Shown here in pieces: positions 1 to 9,660 of a DNA stretch of 64,000 nucleotides (its first letter is position 1; every line of letters starts with the position of its first letter). Below the pieces are notes generated by a model. The model ran no database searches. It was given only the letters and a program-made list of their open reading frames with translations, and was not told the origin of the DNA. Origin of the DNA: Bacteroidota bacterium (GTDB taxonomy: Bacteria; Bacteroidota; Bacteroidia; Bacteroidales; Cfx3-03); contig JACAUB010000001.1 of assembly GCA_013390605.1 (NCBI GenBank), forward strand, positions 4,922,006-4,986,005, in the 5' to 3' direction. The position numbers and the translations under genes were made by a program.

Positions 1-131
1 GCGAGGAGATTAGTTGAAAGTGTACAAAAAAGAATGATAATTATAGAAAAATTTAATTTTTTCATTATTTAATATTTATTATTGAAGAAGTTGCCATTAG
101 GCGTTTTCATTAAAATTATGATGAAAACAAC

Positions 132-1313
132 TTACCGCTTCAGTTTGTACATTTCAGTTCCGGCCAGTAAGAAGCATCCAAGTCCATAATCTTCAAAATC
201 GGGTGTGTGTTCATAATTTACTGGTTGTCCATCTTTGGGTTCTTTACCGGTTCCCTGAACATATCCAAGTTTGCCATCAGGATGAACAACCTCTGCGGCC
301 ATTGCATTCCAGGCTTTTACAACTATTGGCATAAAAATTTTCTTGTCGAGTTGCTTTTGATTGATACCCCATGCGAGGCTATAAACGAACAATGCTGTTC
401 CTGATACTTCTTTTCCTCCAAAATGTGTTGAATCGTGAAGACTTACATTCCAATACCCATCAATCCTTTGGATGGGTATCAGAGCATTGGCCATATCTTT
501 AAAGTCTTTTAATAGGGATTTGTATTGGCTTGATTCCTTGGGGAGGAATTCCATTGTTCTTACCAGAGATGCAATTACCCATCCGTTTCCTCTACTCCAA
601 TAACAATCGGCTCCGTTGGGCTCTTTATAAGGAGGTACAAAGTCTTTATCGCGCCACCATAGGTGATCTTTTGTGTTATACAATCCATTTCCTCCATGAT
701 TGAATTTGCTAAAGTTATACATGGCAAACAGTCTGTTGAAGTAGGCTGTGTCATTTGTTAACTTTCCTAATCTTGCAAATATTGGCATAGCCATTTGTAT
801 AGCGTCTATCCAATTCCAATCGTCAATTTTTTGTGTATGCATCATACTATCTATTGATGCTTTAATCGCTGCAATGCGTTCATGCTTTTTATCAATCAGA
901 TAAAGATCAATATAGGTTTGTCCACAGGCCTGATTATCTGCATTTCGGGTAGTTGCTTCTCCTCGTAGATTCCATTGATGCTTTTCGCCCCATTGAACGG
1001 CATAATCATAGAATGATTGTTGTTTGTCAATAGCATAAAGAGCCATTAATCCTTCATAATAAACTGCTCTGGTCCAGATATTACTTGGACGGGGTATGTT
1101 AGTGACAATAATCTTTCCGGCATCGGGCCATTTGTTCATGAAATAGCTATTCGTAAGCTCTAATGTTTTTAAGATTTCTTTTTTTGAAGGTGCTTTCTGG
1201 GCAGATAGTTGACCAAACATGAGCATTGCTGAAAAGATCATGATGAGTATGGTCTGTTTCTGGCCTATTTGTTTCAGCCGGAATAAGTTTTTTGAGAAAT
1301 CGGTTCTGTTCAT
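132..1313 (-). CDS. GH105 unsaturated rhamnogalacturonyl hydrolase (YteR-like), first copy
   Basis: Predicted to remove the terminal 4,5-unsaturated galacturonate from oligosaccharides released by rhamnogalacturonan lyase, probably in the periplasm. The 393-residue length fits the single (alpha/alpha)6-barrel GH105 family. A hydrophobic stretch at residues 21-38 ending LSAQ is a signal peptide. Two family acidic positions can be placed: D126 in NADNQACG and D170 in WNWIDAIQM, equivalent to the two catalytic-site Asp residues of YteR/UGL enzymes. The C-terminal motif FEDYGLGCFLLAGTE is typical. This is the last gene of the minus-strand pectin operon, 40 bp after the DUF4450 gene. A second GH105 lies at 54444-55583. 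Family assignment is firm; exact substrate (delta-GalA-Rha rather than delta-GlcA) is inferred from the PL11 neighbour. Confidence 0.92.
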   Translation of the reverse strand: MNRTDFSKNLFRLKQIGQKQTILIMIFSAMLMFGQLSAQKAPSKKEILKTLELTNSYFMNKWPDAGKIIVTNIPRPSNIWTRAVYYEGLMALYAIDKQQSFYDYAVQWGEKHQWNLRGEATTRNADNQACGQTYIDLYLIDKKHERIAAIKASIDSMMHTQKIDDWNWIDAIQMAMPIFARLGKLTNDTAYFNRLFAMYNFSKFNHGGNGLYNTKDHLWWRDKDFVPPYKEPNGADCYWSRGNGWVIASLVRTMEFLPKESSQYKSLLKDFKDMANALIPIQRIDGYWNVSLHDSTHFGGKEVSGTALFVYSLAWGINQKQLDKKIFMPIVVKAWNAMAAEVVHPDGKLGYVQGTGKEPKDGQPVNYEHTPDFEDYGLGCFLLAGTEMYKLKR

Positions 1314-1353
1314 AACATAAAGTATTAGCGATTTATTTTTTATTCGTTGTTTT

Positions 1354-4300
1354 TTATCTTAATAGTGAAACGCTCATTAATCCAATGACGACTTCGTTTG
1401 ATAAGGTCTTTACAGTAATGCTTTTTAACTGCTTTGATGGACTTAATGGGATGTCAAGTATTGTAGATGCTCCTCCGTCAATACTCTTGCCACCATAATC
1501 TGTTGATGATTTAGATAAATTGAAATCGGGGAAGAATTTCCCGGTTTTTAATTCCAGTCGCATTGGGCGAGGAATAGTTAGTGAGAAAGCATATCCATCT
1601 ACATAATAATCACGATCAATCGGACACCATGTTTCAGGATTTTTAAGATCAAGCATACTATTTGTGCCATCTGTATAACCAACAATGACTTCACCATTAA
1701 TTATTTGCGACTGCATGTGGTATGTAGAACCGGCCATTAATAAATAGGCATGAGTAGCTTTTCCCGCTAATGGGATTGAAATGGATCTTGGGTAATTATC
1801 CCATTGTGAGGTGAAGGCTATATTCTTTTCTTCACGATTAGATGGTGTTGCAAAGGGTATACCCTGTGGTGTAATGATCTCATTTTTGCTTCCTGCATTT
1901 GCGCGAAGTCCTGCATCATCTATATTTGCAGTCATCATAGGTGAGCACCAGTTTCCTATTCCCTGTTTAGGGATTGCTAATGTTGGATAAGGTGAACGGG
2001 GAGAGAGATATTCGTTTTTGAAAATATTGATTACTTTGTCATTAAAGATAGCGGTAAGGTTGATCTTTTCAAAATATTGATTCTTTTTGCAATCCACATT
2101 CCAGTTAGTGACTATTTTTTCGAATATTTTGTTGTTATCATATTCAACACAAACAAGATTACTACCCGAGATTAAATTTTCATAAGGAATAATAATCTCT
2201 TCTGAGTGGTTATTTGGTTGAATAATAACCGTCTTAGTATAAGTGGTTATCTCGGGATTAATTATAACTTTTGCACTTACAAGATTGGCTGTATTATTTT
2301 GTATGATAAACTTTAACTGATTCTTCTCTTGCGCTAAAGGTGCTATAATATCAATAGGTTCTTCAACCTTAAAACAAATAGGAGCCCACCATGTAAATTG
2401 ACCTTGTCTAAGTTTTGCAAATGCAGTACGATTTCCTTTTTCTCCTACTACCTGAGCTGTAATGGAATTACTATTTAACTTTATGTTTGTTAAGGACTTT
2501 TGAGGATCGAATATTTCAATCACATTTGCCTTATTAAAAGATGAGTATAGTGTTTGATGTAAGCCAAAAGAGGGTGTGTTTCTTGCAAGTTCAGGTTTAA
2601 TACCTTGCCATTCAATGTCAATGATAAATTTAGAGGCGATCTCTGTGTTAATTTCTATTTGTGGATATTCGATAGCAGCATCCACATTAGTCCAGCTTAC
2701 ATTTTTACCGTTAACCTTTACAGATTTAACGGATTCAGCTTTTGCCGTTGCCCTGAACTTGATCCTTACTGGCTTTGGTAAGGTTGGAATGATAGTGTAT
2801 CTCTCCTTATTACCTTTTTTCTTAAAGATAAACGAAATATCAGGTGTTTTTAGGGAAGCATGATCCCATTTAACAGGTAACCCCGGACGAATTGTCAATG
2901 TGTTTTCTAAAAGATCTGGTATGATTCCAAACAGTCCTTCAACCAGAGATCTGGAAGCCATACCAACCTGATCAGCAAAATCGCGATAGGCTTCGTATCT
3001 ATTGGCATCATAATATGATATCTGTAGAAAATTTCCCGGACTACCACCCAAATACATTGCATCGAGCAATGTGCTTTTCCAAAGTTTAAAAGCATCGTCA
3101 TTACGACCCGACTGCCAATAAGCAAGTGCAGTGTGCATATTCTCGGCTGATACTACATTGTTTATTGACCACTCATACGGCATCCAGTTTGAAGTAGACA
3201 GAATATAATATCCATCATCAGCTAATCCTTTTGCGATAACCGGAATATGGGGAATTTCCGAATCAACATATCGAGTTGTTTGGTAGGCCTTAAATGGATC
3301 GGCTACCTCAGAATCCAGGGTATGATATACAGTCCATAATGCTGCTGCAGTATGGACTCGTTTTAATCCAAGCGTCTCCTGAAATTCTGCATACCAACCT
3401 TTGTTGGGTATCCAAAGTCTTGTATTGATAGCATTGAGAATTTTTTCACTTTCTTCTTGATAAGGCTTTGGATCTTCTCCGATAACCTTTGCAAGATATG
3501 CGGCAGATTTATTGGCCAGATAGTTGTAGGCTGTTGAATGGGTGACACCACTTCCGCTATATTGTAAAGCGTCACTTGCCCAGATACAGCAATAAGCATC
3601 ATACAAACCATCATTATCTCCGTCGAAATTACGTTTCTCCCATGCTAAGTGACGTTTCAAAATTGGCCACATCTCTTTAATATAAGCTGTATCACCTGTC
3701 CAGTTAAAATGTCTTAACAAGGCATCGATATAAACAAGGTTCATATCATAATGATGAGCAGAGAGTTTGCCATCAGGGTTTCGACAAATATATCCGTTGG
3801 TATAGAGTGTGTTTCCTAATACTTCTTGCTGACGGGCTAGATTCTTATCGGGGTCAGGGATATTAGGTCCTGATTCAGGCGATATAATTTGTGATTTAGC
3901 ATAAGCGTTAAAATGCATTTTGGCTCTGTCGTGCCACCCTAATGCATCCCCGGTATATGGGCCACGCCATCCATTCAGTCGCATACGCCATCCGATAGCT
4001 CCATGAAGAAAAGTTGGGTCCTCCCAAATAGCATTGGCAGCAATGCCGATAGCTCCACCCAATGTATTGATGTATGGGTCTGGCGTTTCAACAGTAATTC
4101 GGTTGGCATAAAGTTTTCTGAATACTTCGGCCTTATCGAAAATGGATGAAGCATCTCCATAATCTAATATGGCTTTGGTTTCCGGATTCTGAATGATAAA
4201 ATAGAACGGATCATTGGATTTTATCTGAAGTTTTCCTGATAGAACAGGTGATGTAGATTCTTTTGAGTCGAAGAGCTTTTCAGGAGAATTTAATTGGTTG

Positions 4301-5061
4301 GCATCAGCAATATGGATTTCTGATTGCGGAGGCACAGCTCCAATGAGCCTTAGCTTCTTACTCTTTGTGTTTGTTTCGTTTGTCTTTTTGTCAGCGAAGT
4401 AGCGATCATCTTCAGATAATGTTTTAGTACCTCCATAATGTAATGAAAAACTATGATCTTTGATCTCAAATCTATTGGTCTTACAGTTTTCTGGCATCAG
4501 ATAAAAACTTGACTCAGGATCTACATTCATATCTCCATCACGGGAAAACTTTTGGCCTGAGGCTCCTCCAAAAGCCCAAATAAAATTTATCTTTTTTGTA
4601 ATGTTGCGAAATTGTGTGCGTACTACAAATCCTTCTGCATCACTTAACGCAAGTATTGTTATGTAAAGTTTTCCTTTTCCTAAGATTGGGTCTTCAATCT
4701 CATAAAGCATGGAGCCAGGGCGATATCGGGCAGTGATCTTACTGGCATCGATTAGCCATTTACTATTGTTTGTTGTTGATAATCCAAACTTCAGATTTCC
4801 CCCCATTCCTGGCATATACATTGCAAATTCAGGCAGATCGCCTGCCTCAACACGAAAAGCAGTATTGGTCCCATAAAGTGCGCGGTTAAATCTACGACCC
4901 CCATTAACGATGACAAAATCATCTCCATCAGGTTTATATCGTATAACCCGTTCTTTATTGTGCCAGTATTTCTGGTTTCGGACTGGTTCATTCTGCCCAA
5001 AACAAAAGGTAGAGATCATTACAAGCAATAGAATAATTGGAAGTAGAAATCTGATTTTCAT
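1354..5061 (-). CDS. Large DUF4450-type (alpha/alpha)6-barrel protein, probable glycoside hydrolase
   Basis: A secreted protein of 1235 residues with a signal peptide ending CFGQ near residue 23. The N-terminal about 330 residues look like a beta-sandwich with the features of DUF4450 (NGGRRFNRALYGTN, residues 53-66). A helical (alpha/alpha)6 region follows at about 335-790, with glycosidase-like patches such as HGAIGWRMRLNGWRG (about 353), DGDNDGLYDAYCCIWASD (about 476) and SNWMPYEWSINNVVSAEN. The last about 440 residues are beta-rich and unrecognised. It sits 31 bp after the sulfatase gene in the operon. The fold recalls GH78/GH95/GH142-like enzymes but I cannot assign a family; an exo-acting rhamnosidase, arabinosidase or galactosidase role would fit the pathway. 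Function is inferred only. Confidence 0.65.
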   Translation of the reverse strand: MKIRFLLPIILLLVMISTFCFGQNEPVRNQKYWHNKERVIRYKPDGDDFVIVNGGRRFNRALYGTNTAFRVEAGDLPEFAMYMPGMGGNLKFGLSTTNNSKWLIDASKITARYRPGSMLYEIEDPILGKGKLYITILALSDAEGFVVRTQFRNITKKINFIWAFGGASGQKFSRDGDMNVDPESSFYLMPENCKTNRFEIKDHSFSLHYGGTKTLSEDDRYFADKKTNETNTKSKKLRLIGAVPPQSEIHIADANQLNSPEKLFDSKESTSPVLSGKLQIKSNDPFYFIIQNPETKAILDYGDASSIFDKAEVFRKLYANRITVETPDPYINTLGGAIGIAANAIWEDPTFLHGAIGWRMRLNGWRGPYTGDALGWHDRAKMHFNAYAKSQIISPESGPNIPDPDKNLARQQEVLGNTLYTNGYICRNPDGKLSAHHYDMNLVYIDALLRHFNWTGDTAYIKEMWPILKRHLAWEKRNFDGDNDGLYDAYCCIWASDALQYSGSGVTHSTAYNYLANKSAAYLAKVIGEDPKPYQEESEKILNAINTRLWIPNKGWYAEFQETLGLKRVHTAAALWTVYHTLDSEVADPFKAYQTTRYVDSEIPHIPVIAKGLADDGYYILSTSNWMPYEWSINNVVSAENMHTALAYWQSGRNDDAFKLWKSTLLDAMYLGGSPGNFLQISYYDANRYEAYRDFADQVGMASRSLVEGLFGIIPDLLENTLTIRPGLPVKWDHASLKTPDISFIFKKKGNKERYTIIPTLPKPVRIKFRATAKAESVKSVKVNGKNVSWTNVDAAIEYPQIEINTEIASKFIIDIEWQGIKPELARNTPSFGLHQTLYSSFNKANVIEIFDPQKSLTNIKLNSNSITAQVVGEKGNRTAFAKLRQGQFTWWAPICFKVEEPIDIIAPLAQEKNQLKFIIQNNTANLVSAKVIINPEITTYTKTVIIQPNNHSEEIIIPYENLISGSNLVCVEYDNNKIFEKIVTNWNVDCKKNQYFEKINLTAIFNDKVINIFKNEYLSPRSPYPTLAIPKQGIGNWCSPMMTANIDDAGLRANAGSKNEIITPQGIPFATPSNREEKNIAFTSQWDNYPRSISIPLAGKATHAYLLMAGSTYHMQSQIINGEVIVGYTDGTNSMLDLKNPETWCPIDRDYYVDGYAFSLTIPRPMRLELKTGKFFPDFNLSKSSTDYGGKSIDGGASTILDIPLSPSKQLKSITVKTLSNEVVIGLMSVSLLR

Positions 5062-5092
5062 AATTTTTTTTACGATAATGGCTTTTAAAACT

Positions 5093-6604
5093 TTATTTGC
5101 TAACTATTATTGCCCGTGTTTTAATCAGTTTTATTTTGCTAATGTGTTCAAGTAGAGCCTTACTCATTTGGTTTTGAATAACAGCATATTTCTTTGTATT
5201 GTACACATTATTCCATTCTCTTTCGTCATTTTTTAAATTATATAGCTCGCCAGCTATAATATCTTTTGAAGCAATTGGTGCGTTCTTCTCTTGTCTTTTA
5301 ATACTTAAAATGAGTTTGAAATCGTTGTTTCTCCACATATATGCAGCAGTATCTTTTCGTTCGTGTATTTCACAATAGGAAGCAACTTTTTGTTTTTTTC
5401 CAAGCAAGTCTAATCCCGGTTTGTCAATATTAGTTATTCCTGAAATTTTCAGGATGGTGGGAAAAATATCAATTAATTCAGCAGGGCGCTTATCGATAGT
5501 ACCTCTTTTGTCTTTTGGGATAACAGTTCCACCCAAGATCATAGGAACACGAACGCTATTTTCGAACAAACAGTATTTATTAAATCGGTAATAACGTTCT
5601 CCAAGCATCTCGCCATGATCGGATACGAAAACGATCAGACAGTTAGCGAGGAGGCCTTTAGATTTAAGTTTATCCAATACACGACCAAACATACTATCTA
5701 TCCATGTGCAATTAGCCCGGTATCTTAGAATCATCTGCTGCCACTGTTTCTTATCAGCTTTGCTCCAGAAATCTCGATACATACTTTCCCTATTTGTTCC
5801 TGTAGCATGATTTGGTTCTACTTGATTGTAGGATGGTTGTTCAGGTACAGGCATATCTTCTAATTTGTAGAGCTCCTCATAACCTGGGGGGACATTATTC
5901 GCAGCATGTGGTTTAAGAAATGAGAGGTAAAGGAAAAGTGGTTTTTTTGTATCGACTCCATGGTCGAGAAACTTTAAACATTCATTGAAAACCCATCCAT
6001 CGCGATGATCTCCTTCGGAAACCTTGCTTGTGATGCCTATATATCCTTCCGGTTTTTCTTCACCACTACCAAATTTTTTGGTTTCTTCATTATATCGTTT
6101 AAAACCTTCAGGATTACTATCAATCATCATGACGGCACCTTTCTCCTCATTTACATCATGTCCATGTCCGATATACCGAACATCGAAACCTCGGGTTGAG
6201 CAGTCTTTTGAAGACCAGTGTGTTTTTCCAAAACCAGCTGTTTGATATCCTGCTTTTCGTAATACTTCAGGAAGGGCATCGCAAGGCATATTCTCATCAT
6301 TCAAGCTTTCTCCATTTCTAAATACACCTACAGCCGCAGGATAAAGTCCGGTCATTAATGAATAGCGACTTGGAACACACATTGGAGCCTGACAAACCGC
6401 TTGAGAAAAGATTATACCTTCTTTAGCAATATTATCTAATGCAGGGGTCTTGACACCCGAATCTATCTTTCCGATATAATTCCAACGTTGCTGATCGCTC
6501 ATTAGAAAAATAATATTTGGCTGTGAAGATTTTTTTTGACCAAAAGCCATTGAAAACGAAGCGACCAATGTTATACTTAGAATACTGTAACTTGCGATTT
6601 TCAT
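5093..6604 (-). CDS. Secreted type I sulfatase (formylglycine-dependent)
   Basis: Hydrolyses a sulfate ester, probably on a carbohydrate, in the periplasm or at the cell surface. The signal peptide ends MAFGQ at residue 23. The catalytic signature CVPSR lies at residues 76-80, with C76 the cysteine converted to formylglycine; metal ligands are D37-Q38 in MSDQQ and D329-H330 in VSDHGEMLG. Length (503 residues) is normal for the alkaline phosphatase-fold sulfatase family S1. The start codon overlaps the stop of the upstream CE12 esterase by 4 nt (ATGA, 6601-6604), so the two are translationally coupled. A sulfatase is unexpected in a rhamnogalacturonan locus. No maturase for formylglycine is present in the window. 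Family is certain; the substrate is unknown. Confidence 0.92.
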   Translation of the reverse strand: MKIASYSILSITLVASFSMAFGQKKSSQPNIIFLMSDQQRWNYIGKIDSGVKTPALDNIAKEGIIFSQAVCQAPMCVPSRYSLMTGLYPAAVGVFRNGESLNDENMPCDALPEVLRKAGYQTAGFGKTHWSSKDCSTRGFDVRYIGHGHDVNEEKGAVMMIDSNPEGFKRYNEETKKFGSGEEKPEGYIGITSKVSEGDHRDGWVFNECLKFLDHGVDTKKPLFLYLSFLKPHAANNVPPGYEELYKLEDMPVPEQPSYNQVEPNHATGTNRESMYRDFWSKADKKQWQQMILRYRANCTWIDSMFGRVLDKLKSKGLLANCLIVFVSDHGEMLGERYYRFNKYCLFENSVRVPMILGGTVIPKDKRGTIDKRPAELIDIFPTILKISGITNIDKPGLDLLGKKQKVASYCEIHERKDTAAYMWRNNDFKLILSIKRQEKNAPIASKDIIAGELYNLKNDEREWNNVYNTKKYAVIQNQMSKALLEHISKIKLIKTRAIIVSK

Positions 6605-7428
6605 AGATTATTGTTTTTTTTCAACAGATACTTTTGTAAAGGACAACGTTTAATCGTTTTAAGGCCTTCAATTACACTTAGTGCATTTAGTTTTGCTCCG
6701 GCATCATTTGTATGTGTGTGGTCGATACTGGTGAAATATGGTTTTACCGAATCTTGTCCTATCTTATCATATTTATTAGCGATAATAGTATTTAAGGGAA
6801 TGAAAAATGTCTTTGTTGTCTTTGCAGTTTCTTCGGCCCACTTTGCATATTCTTCTCTGTTCACCCTTCCCTCTTTCCAATCATTGCGTGGGATGGGAGA
6901 GCAGATGATTGGAGTAGCTCCTTTTTCTTTTGTGTCATTTACAAACTTACGCATATACCAGCCGTAGGTATATACAACTTCATGTTTTTTTAAGATAGGA
7001 TTGTAAATCTCTTTAAACTCTTCTCCGGTTCCTTTAATCGTTCCTCTGGCTCTGGCTGTATCGTCTAAGGCTCCGCCATCATTATGTCCGAACTGCATCA
7101 TCACAAAATCGCCGGGTTTTAATTGTGACAAAACTTTTTCCCAATTTCCTCCTGAAATAAAAGTTCTGCTGCTACGGCCACCAAGTGCGTTATTGTTTAC
7201 AATAATTCGAGTAGTATCAAAATAAGACGCTATATAATTTCCCCAACCCCAAAGATTGCCGTCTCCTTTTCCCTTTCCATTTTTTACTGTTGAATCACCT
7301 ATAAGGTATAGTGTAGGCTTATGATCTTGTAAAGGAATTAAAATAAAAGAGGTGAGTGATAGAAAAACTATTAATAAAAGAATTGCATAGTTTTTTTTGA
7401 TAACTGTTTTGAAATCCAGGCTTTTCAT
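6601..7428 (-). CDS. Rhamnogalacturonan acetylesterase, CE12 (SGNH fold), copy 1
   Basis: Predicted to remove acetyl groups from galacturonate in the rhamnogalacturonan I backbone so that lyases and hydrolases can act. The SGNH blocks are visible: GDSTVKNG near residue 44 (nucleophile Ser), a Gly block at LGGRSSRTF, QFGHND (Asn) near residue 113, and DHTHTNDAGA near the C-terminus with the catalytic Asp and His. The N-terminus is a signal-anchor-like hydrophobic segment (residues 14-32). At 275 residues it is normal for CE12. It is coupled to the sulfatase by an ATGA overlap and follows the 719-residue enzyme by 72 bp. It is a clear paralogue of the CE12 gene at 11123-11950; two copies may act on 2-O and 3-O acetyl groups, which is inference. 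Confidence 0.9.
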   Translation of the reverse strand: MKSLDFKTVIKKNYAILLLIVFLSLTSFILIPLQDHKPTLYLIGDSTVKNGKGKGDGNLWGWGNYIASYFDTTRIIVNNNALGGRSSRTFISGGNWEKVLSQLKPGDFVMMQFGHNDGGALDDTARARGTIKGTGEEFKEIYNPILKKHEVVYTYGWYMRKFVNDTKEKGATPIICSPIPRNDWKEGRVNREEYAKWAEETAKTTKTFFIPLNTIIANKYDKIGQDSVKPYFTSIDHTHTNDAGAKLNALSVIEGLKTIKRCPLQKYLLKKNNNL

Positions 7429-7500
7429 TTTTTTTAAAAATTTAATAATAGGGTTGAGGTTATTTATTTTTTTGGTTGACCAATATTTATGAAAAAAACG

Positions 7501-9660
7501 CTAAGGCATTCTCTGCAAACCTTCCCAGCGAACTTTCCATTTTCCATCTTTTGGAAATCCCGGATTATTTTCTTGGCAACCATCGTAACCGGCACACATT
7601 AATGCTACAGCTGCTAAAAGACCACCATTTCCCGGAAGATAAATTCGAAGACGTTCGTCTTGATAATTATGACCATTTACTAAATAGGTATTAGTTTTAA
7701 TATTCATAAGCAAAGCGTCTATGGCTTTTTCAGGTTTTCCCAGACGTGTAGCTGTCATTGCTGCCATTGGAAAATCCCATCCCCAGGTTACTTTCCAATT
7801 CCATGTTTTCCATACCAGATCAAAAGTATGATTCATAATGACTGTATCCAGCATTTTACTGGTTGGAAGCATTCCAAAAGTACCTAGTACAGATGGATGA
7901 TCGGTTTTATATTTCGGATTAGTATACGAATCAGTGGCACTCTCGGTTGCAAGGTAAACCCCTTCTTGAATGGGCAACGGTGATAACTTTTCAAGTACCT
8001 CATCCCATTTTAGGTTGCGTTTTAATCCTGTCTTTTCTCTCCACGATTGAGCAATATTTAAAGCCCAATTCCAATAGGCCAATTCATACGTGGGGTTAAA
8101 AGTCTCTTCTGCTTTAAAACGTTCTTGAGCAGGTATTACTCCTTTTCCCAACATATAACGATTCTTTTCCTTATCGAAATATGCGTACGAAGCCATAAAG
8201 TCGGCAGTTGCGAAGACCAATTCTTTATATTTATCAAGGGTCTCTTTTGTAGGGTGATTACGGTATGCTAATTCAGCAAAGTAAATAAAATGAGGTTGTT
8301 GCCAAATGAGAAATGCACCTACCGAAGAAGGACTTTCATTTCCATCCGGATCTGTCATCTTTTGCCAGCGAATACCTTCAAACCCCTGACGTTTTGCGAT
8401 GTCTCTGGCTTTTTCTGCTACTTTCGGATACCATTCCATGCTTTTTTCGAGTAAGCTCGTTCTATTCCATAATGCAAAATGGACACCATGCCACCAGTGC
8501 ATCTCCAAATGGGGTTTGCCAAACCAACTATTGTAGGTTAGCCCTGTTTCCTGAGGTGGGTATGATCCTGCACATTGAATCTTTGTTAGATATTGTGATA
8601 AAACAATTCTTCTTTCCAGCTCGTTGGCTCTTGGATCACGACTTCCGGATAAATCAACTACACCACCACTATTCCAGAATGTTAACCATTCCTTGATGCT
8701 GTTTTTTTGAACTTCAGTAAAGGATGGAACTGATGCTAATTCTTTTTGAGGAGTAAACAGACAACTTAGTTCGAAGATATCAGAATTTGTATTTGGTGAA
8801 ATGATAAAATAGTGAGGCGCTTTCTGTGTTATTTTTCCCTTTTTATTCCAACTAAATGAAGAATAATACAAAGTAGAGCTTAGCTCATGGCTTATCGTTG
8901 CAGAATTATCGTCTGAAGAGATAATTTTGGAACTATGTTTCTCAGAATTCTTCCAATTGTCTCCTACATCAGTCCATTCTCCAGTTGGATATGGGAAGCG
9001 AATCCTGATTTTTAAACGACCTTCTTTGATCAGGCTAGATTTAACATGCGTAGAAATCAAATCAATGTTTTGATGGGATACGGTCAGAACCTCTACTAAT
9101 TCATCTTCAAAGGAGAATACACTTTTTATTTCGCCTGTCCAAAGATTAAGTTCCTGATGAATATTTTTAATGTCATTTACATTGACAAGAGAACCATTTT
9201 TTTTAATCAATTCAAACCCGATATTCCCTAACTGAAGACGGTGTACATTTTGTCTGAACCAATTTGTTACATCCTTCTTCCGTTTAGGTTGCGACCATTC
9301 TACAGCATAAGCAATCTTCTTATTATTTAAGGTGTATTCCTTTAATGATTCTTCAAACTTATATCCGATAGTGTCTTTAAAACTATCCCATCCCCATTCT
9401 GATTGAGTTCCTAGAGAAACGCCTTTTTCATATTTCTCTGGAAATGTTTGAAGACCAGTAGCATCAACTGTAAAAGCGAACTTTCCATTTCCTACGGATA
9501 ATGAGGCCAATGAGTCAATTTTTTTTACAATCACATTGTGGCGTTGCACTAAAGCCCTTCGGTTAATTTTCTGAGCGGAACCATTAGTAATCATCCAGAA
9601 AATGATTAGCAGAACCCATATTGCTTTTAAGGCTTGGACTTTATATTTAAATTGTCTCAT
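7501..9660 (-). CDS. Secreted (alpha/alpha)6-barrel enzyme, GH65/GH95-like, unassigned
   Basis: A 719-residue protein with a signal peptide ending NGSAQ at residue 30. The N-terminal about 300 residues form a beta-rich domain beginning LASLSVGNGKFAFTVDATG, resembling the N-terminal domain of clan GH-L and GH95 enzymes. A helical catalytic-type domain follows with conserved patches GKPHLEMHWWHGVHFALW (about 385) and YLPGNGGLLAAVALM (about 675). The C-terminal segment TWNWKVTWGWDFPM is also typical of a Bacteroidota family usually left as hypothetical or GH65-like. Its start codon overlaps the GH28 stop by 4 nt (ATGA, 9657-9660), tying its expression to that exo-galacturonidase-like enzyme. A glycosidase or phosphorolysis-type activity on rhamnogalacturonan side groups is plausible but not shown. 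Confidence 0.65.
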   Translation of the reverse strand: MRQFKYKVQALKAIWVLLIIFWMITNGSAQKINRRALVQRHNVIVKKIDSLASLSVGNGKFAFTVDATGLQTFPEKYEKGVSLGTQSEWGWDSFKDTIGYKFEESLKEYTLNNKKIAYAVEWSQPKRKKDVTNWFRQNVHRLQLGNIGFELIKKNGSLVNVNDIKNIHQELNLWTGEIKSVFSFEDELVEVLTVSHQNIDLISTHVKSSLIKEGRLKIRIRFPYPTGEWTDVGDNWKNSEKHSSKIISSDDNSATISHELSSTLYYSSFSWNKKGKITQKAPHYFIISPNTNSDIFELSCLFTPQKELASVPSFTEVQKNSIKEWLTFWNSGGVVDLSGSRDPRANELERRIVLSQYLTKIQCAGSYPPQETGLTYNSWFGKPHLEMHWWHGVHFALWNRTSLLEKSMEWYPKVAEKARDIAKRQGFEGIRWQKMTDPDGNESPSSVGAFLIWQQPHFIYFAELAYRNHPTKETLDKYKELVFATADFMASYAYFDKEKNRYMLGKGVIPAQERFKAEETFNPTYELAYWNWALNIAQSWREKTGLKRNLKWDEVLEKLSPLPIQEGVYLATESATDSYTNPKYKTDHPSVLGTFGMLPTSKMLDTVIMNHTFDLVWKTWNWKVTWGWDFPMAAMTATRLGKPEKAIDALLMNIKTNTYLVNGHNYQDERLRIYLPGNGGLLAAVALMCAGYDGCQENNPGFPKDGKWKVRWEGLQRMP

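Noticed and set aside
1..131. Possible end of a neighbouring gene at the window edge
   Set aside because: The bases are AT-rich with no convincing frame on either strand; nothing can be called.
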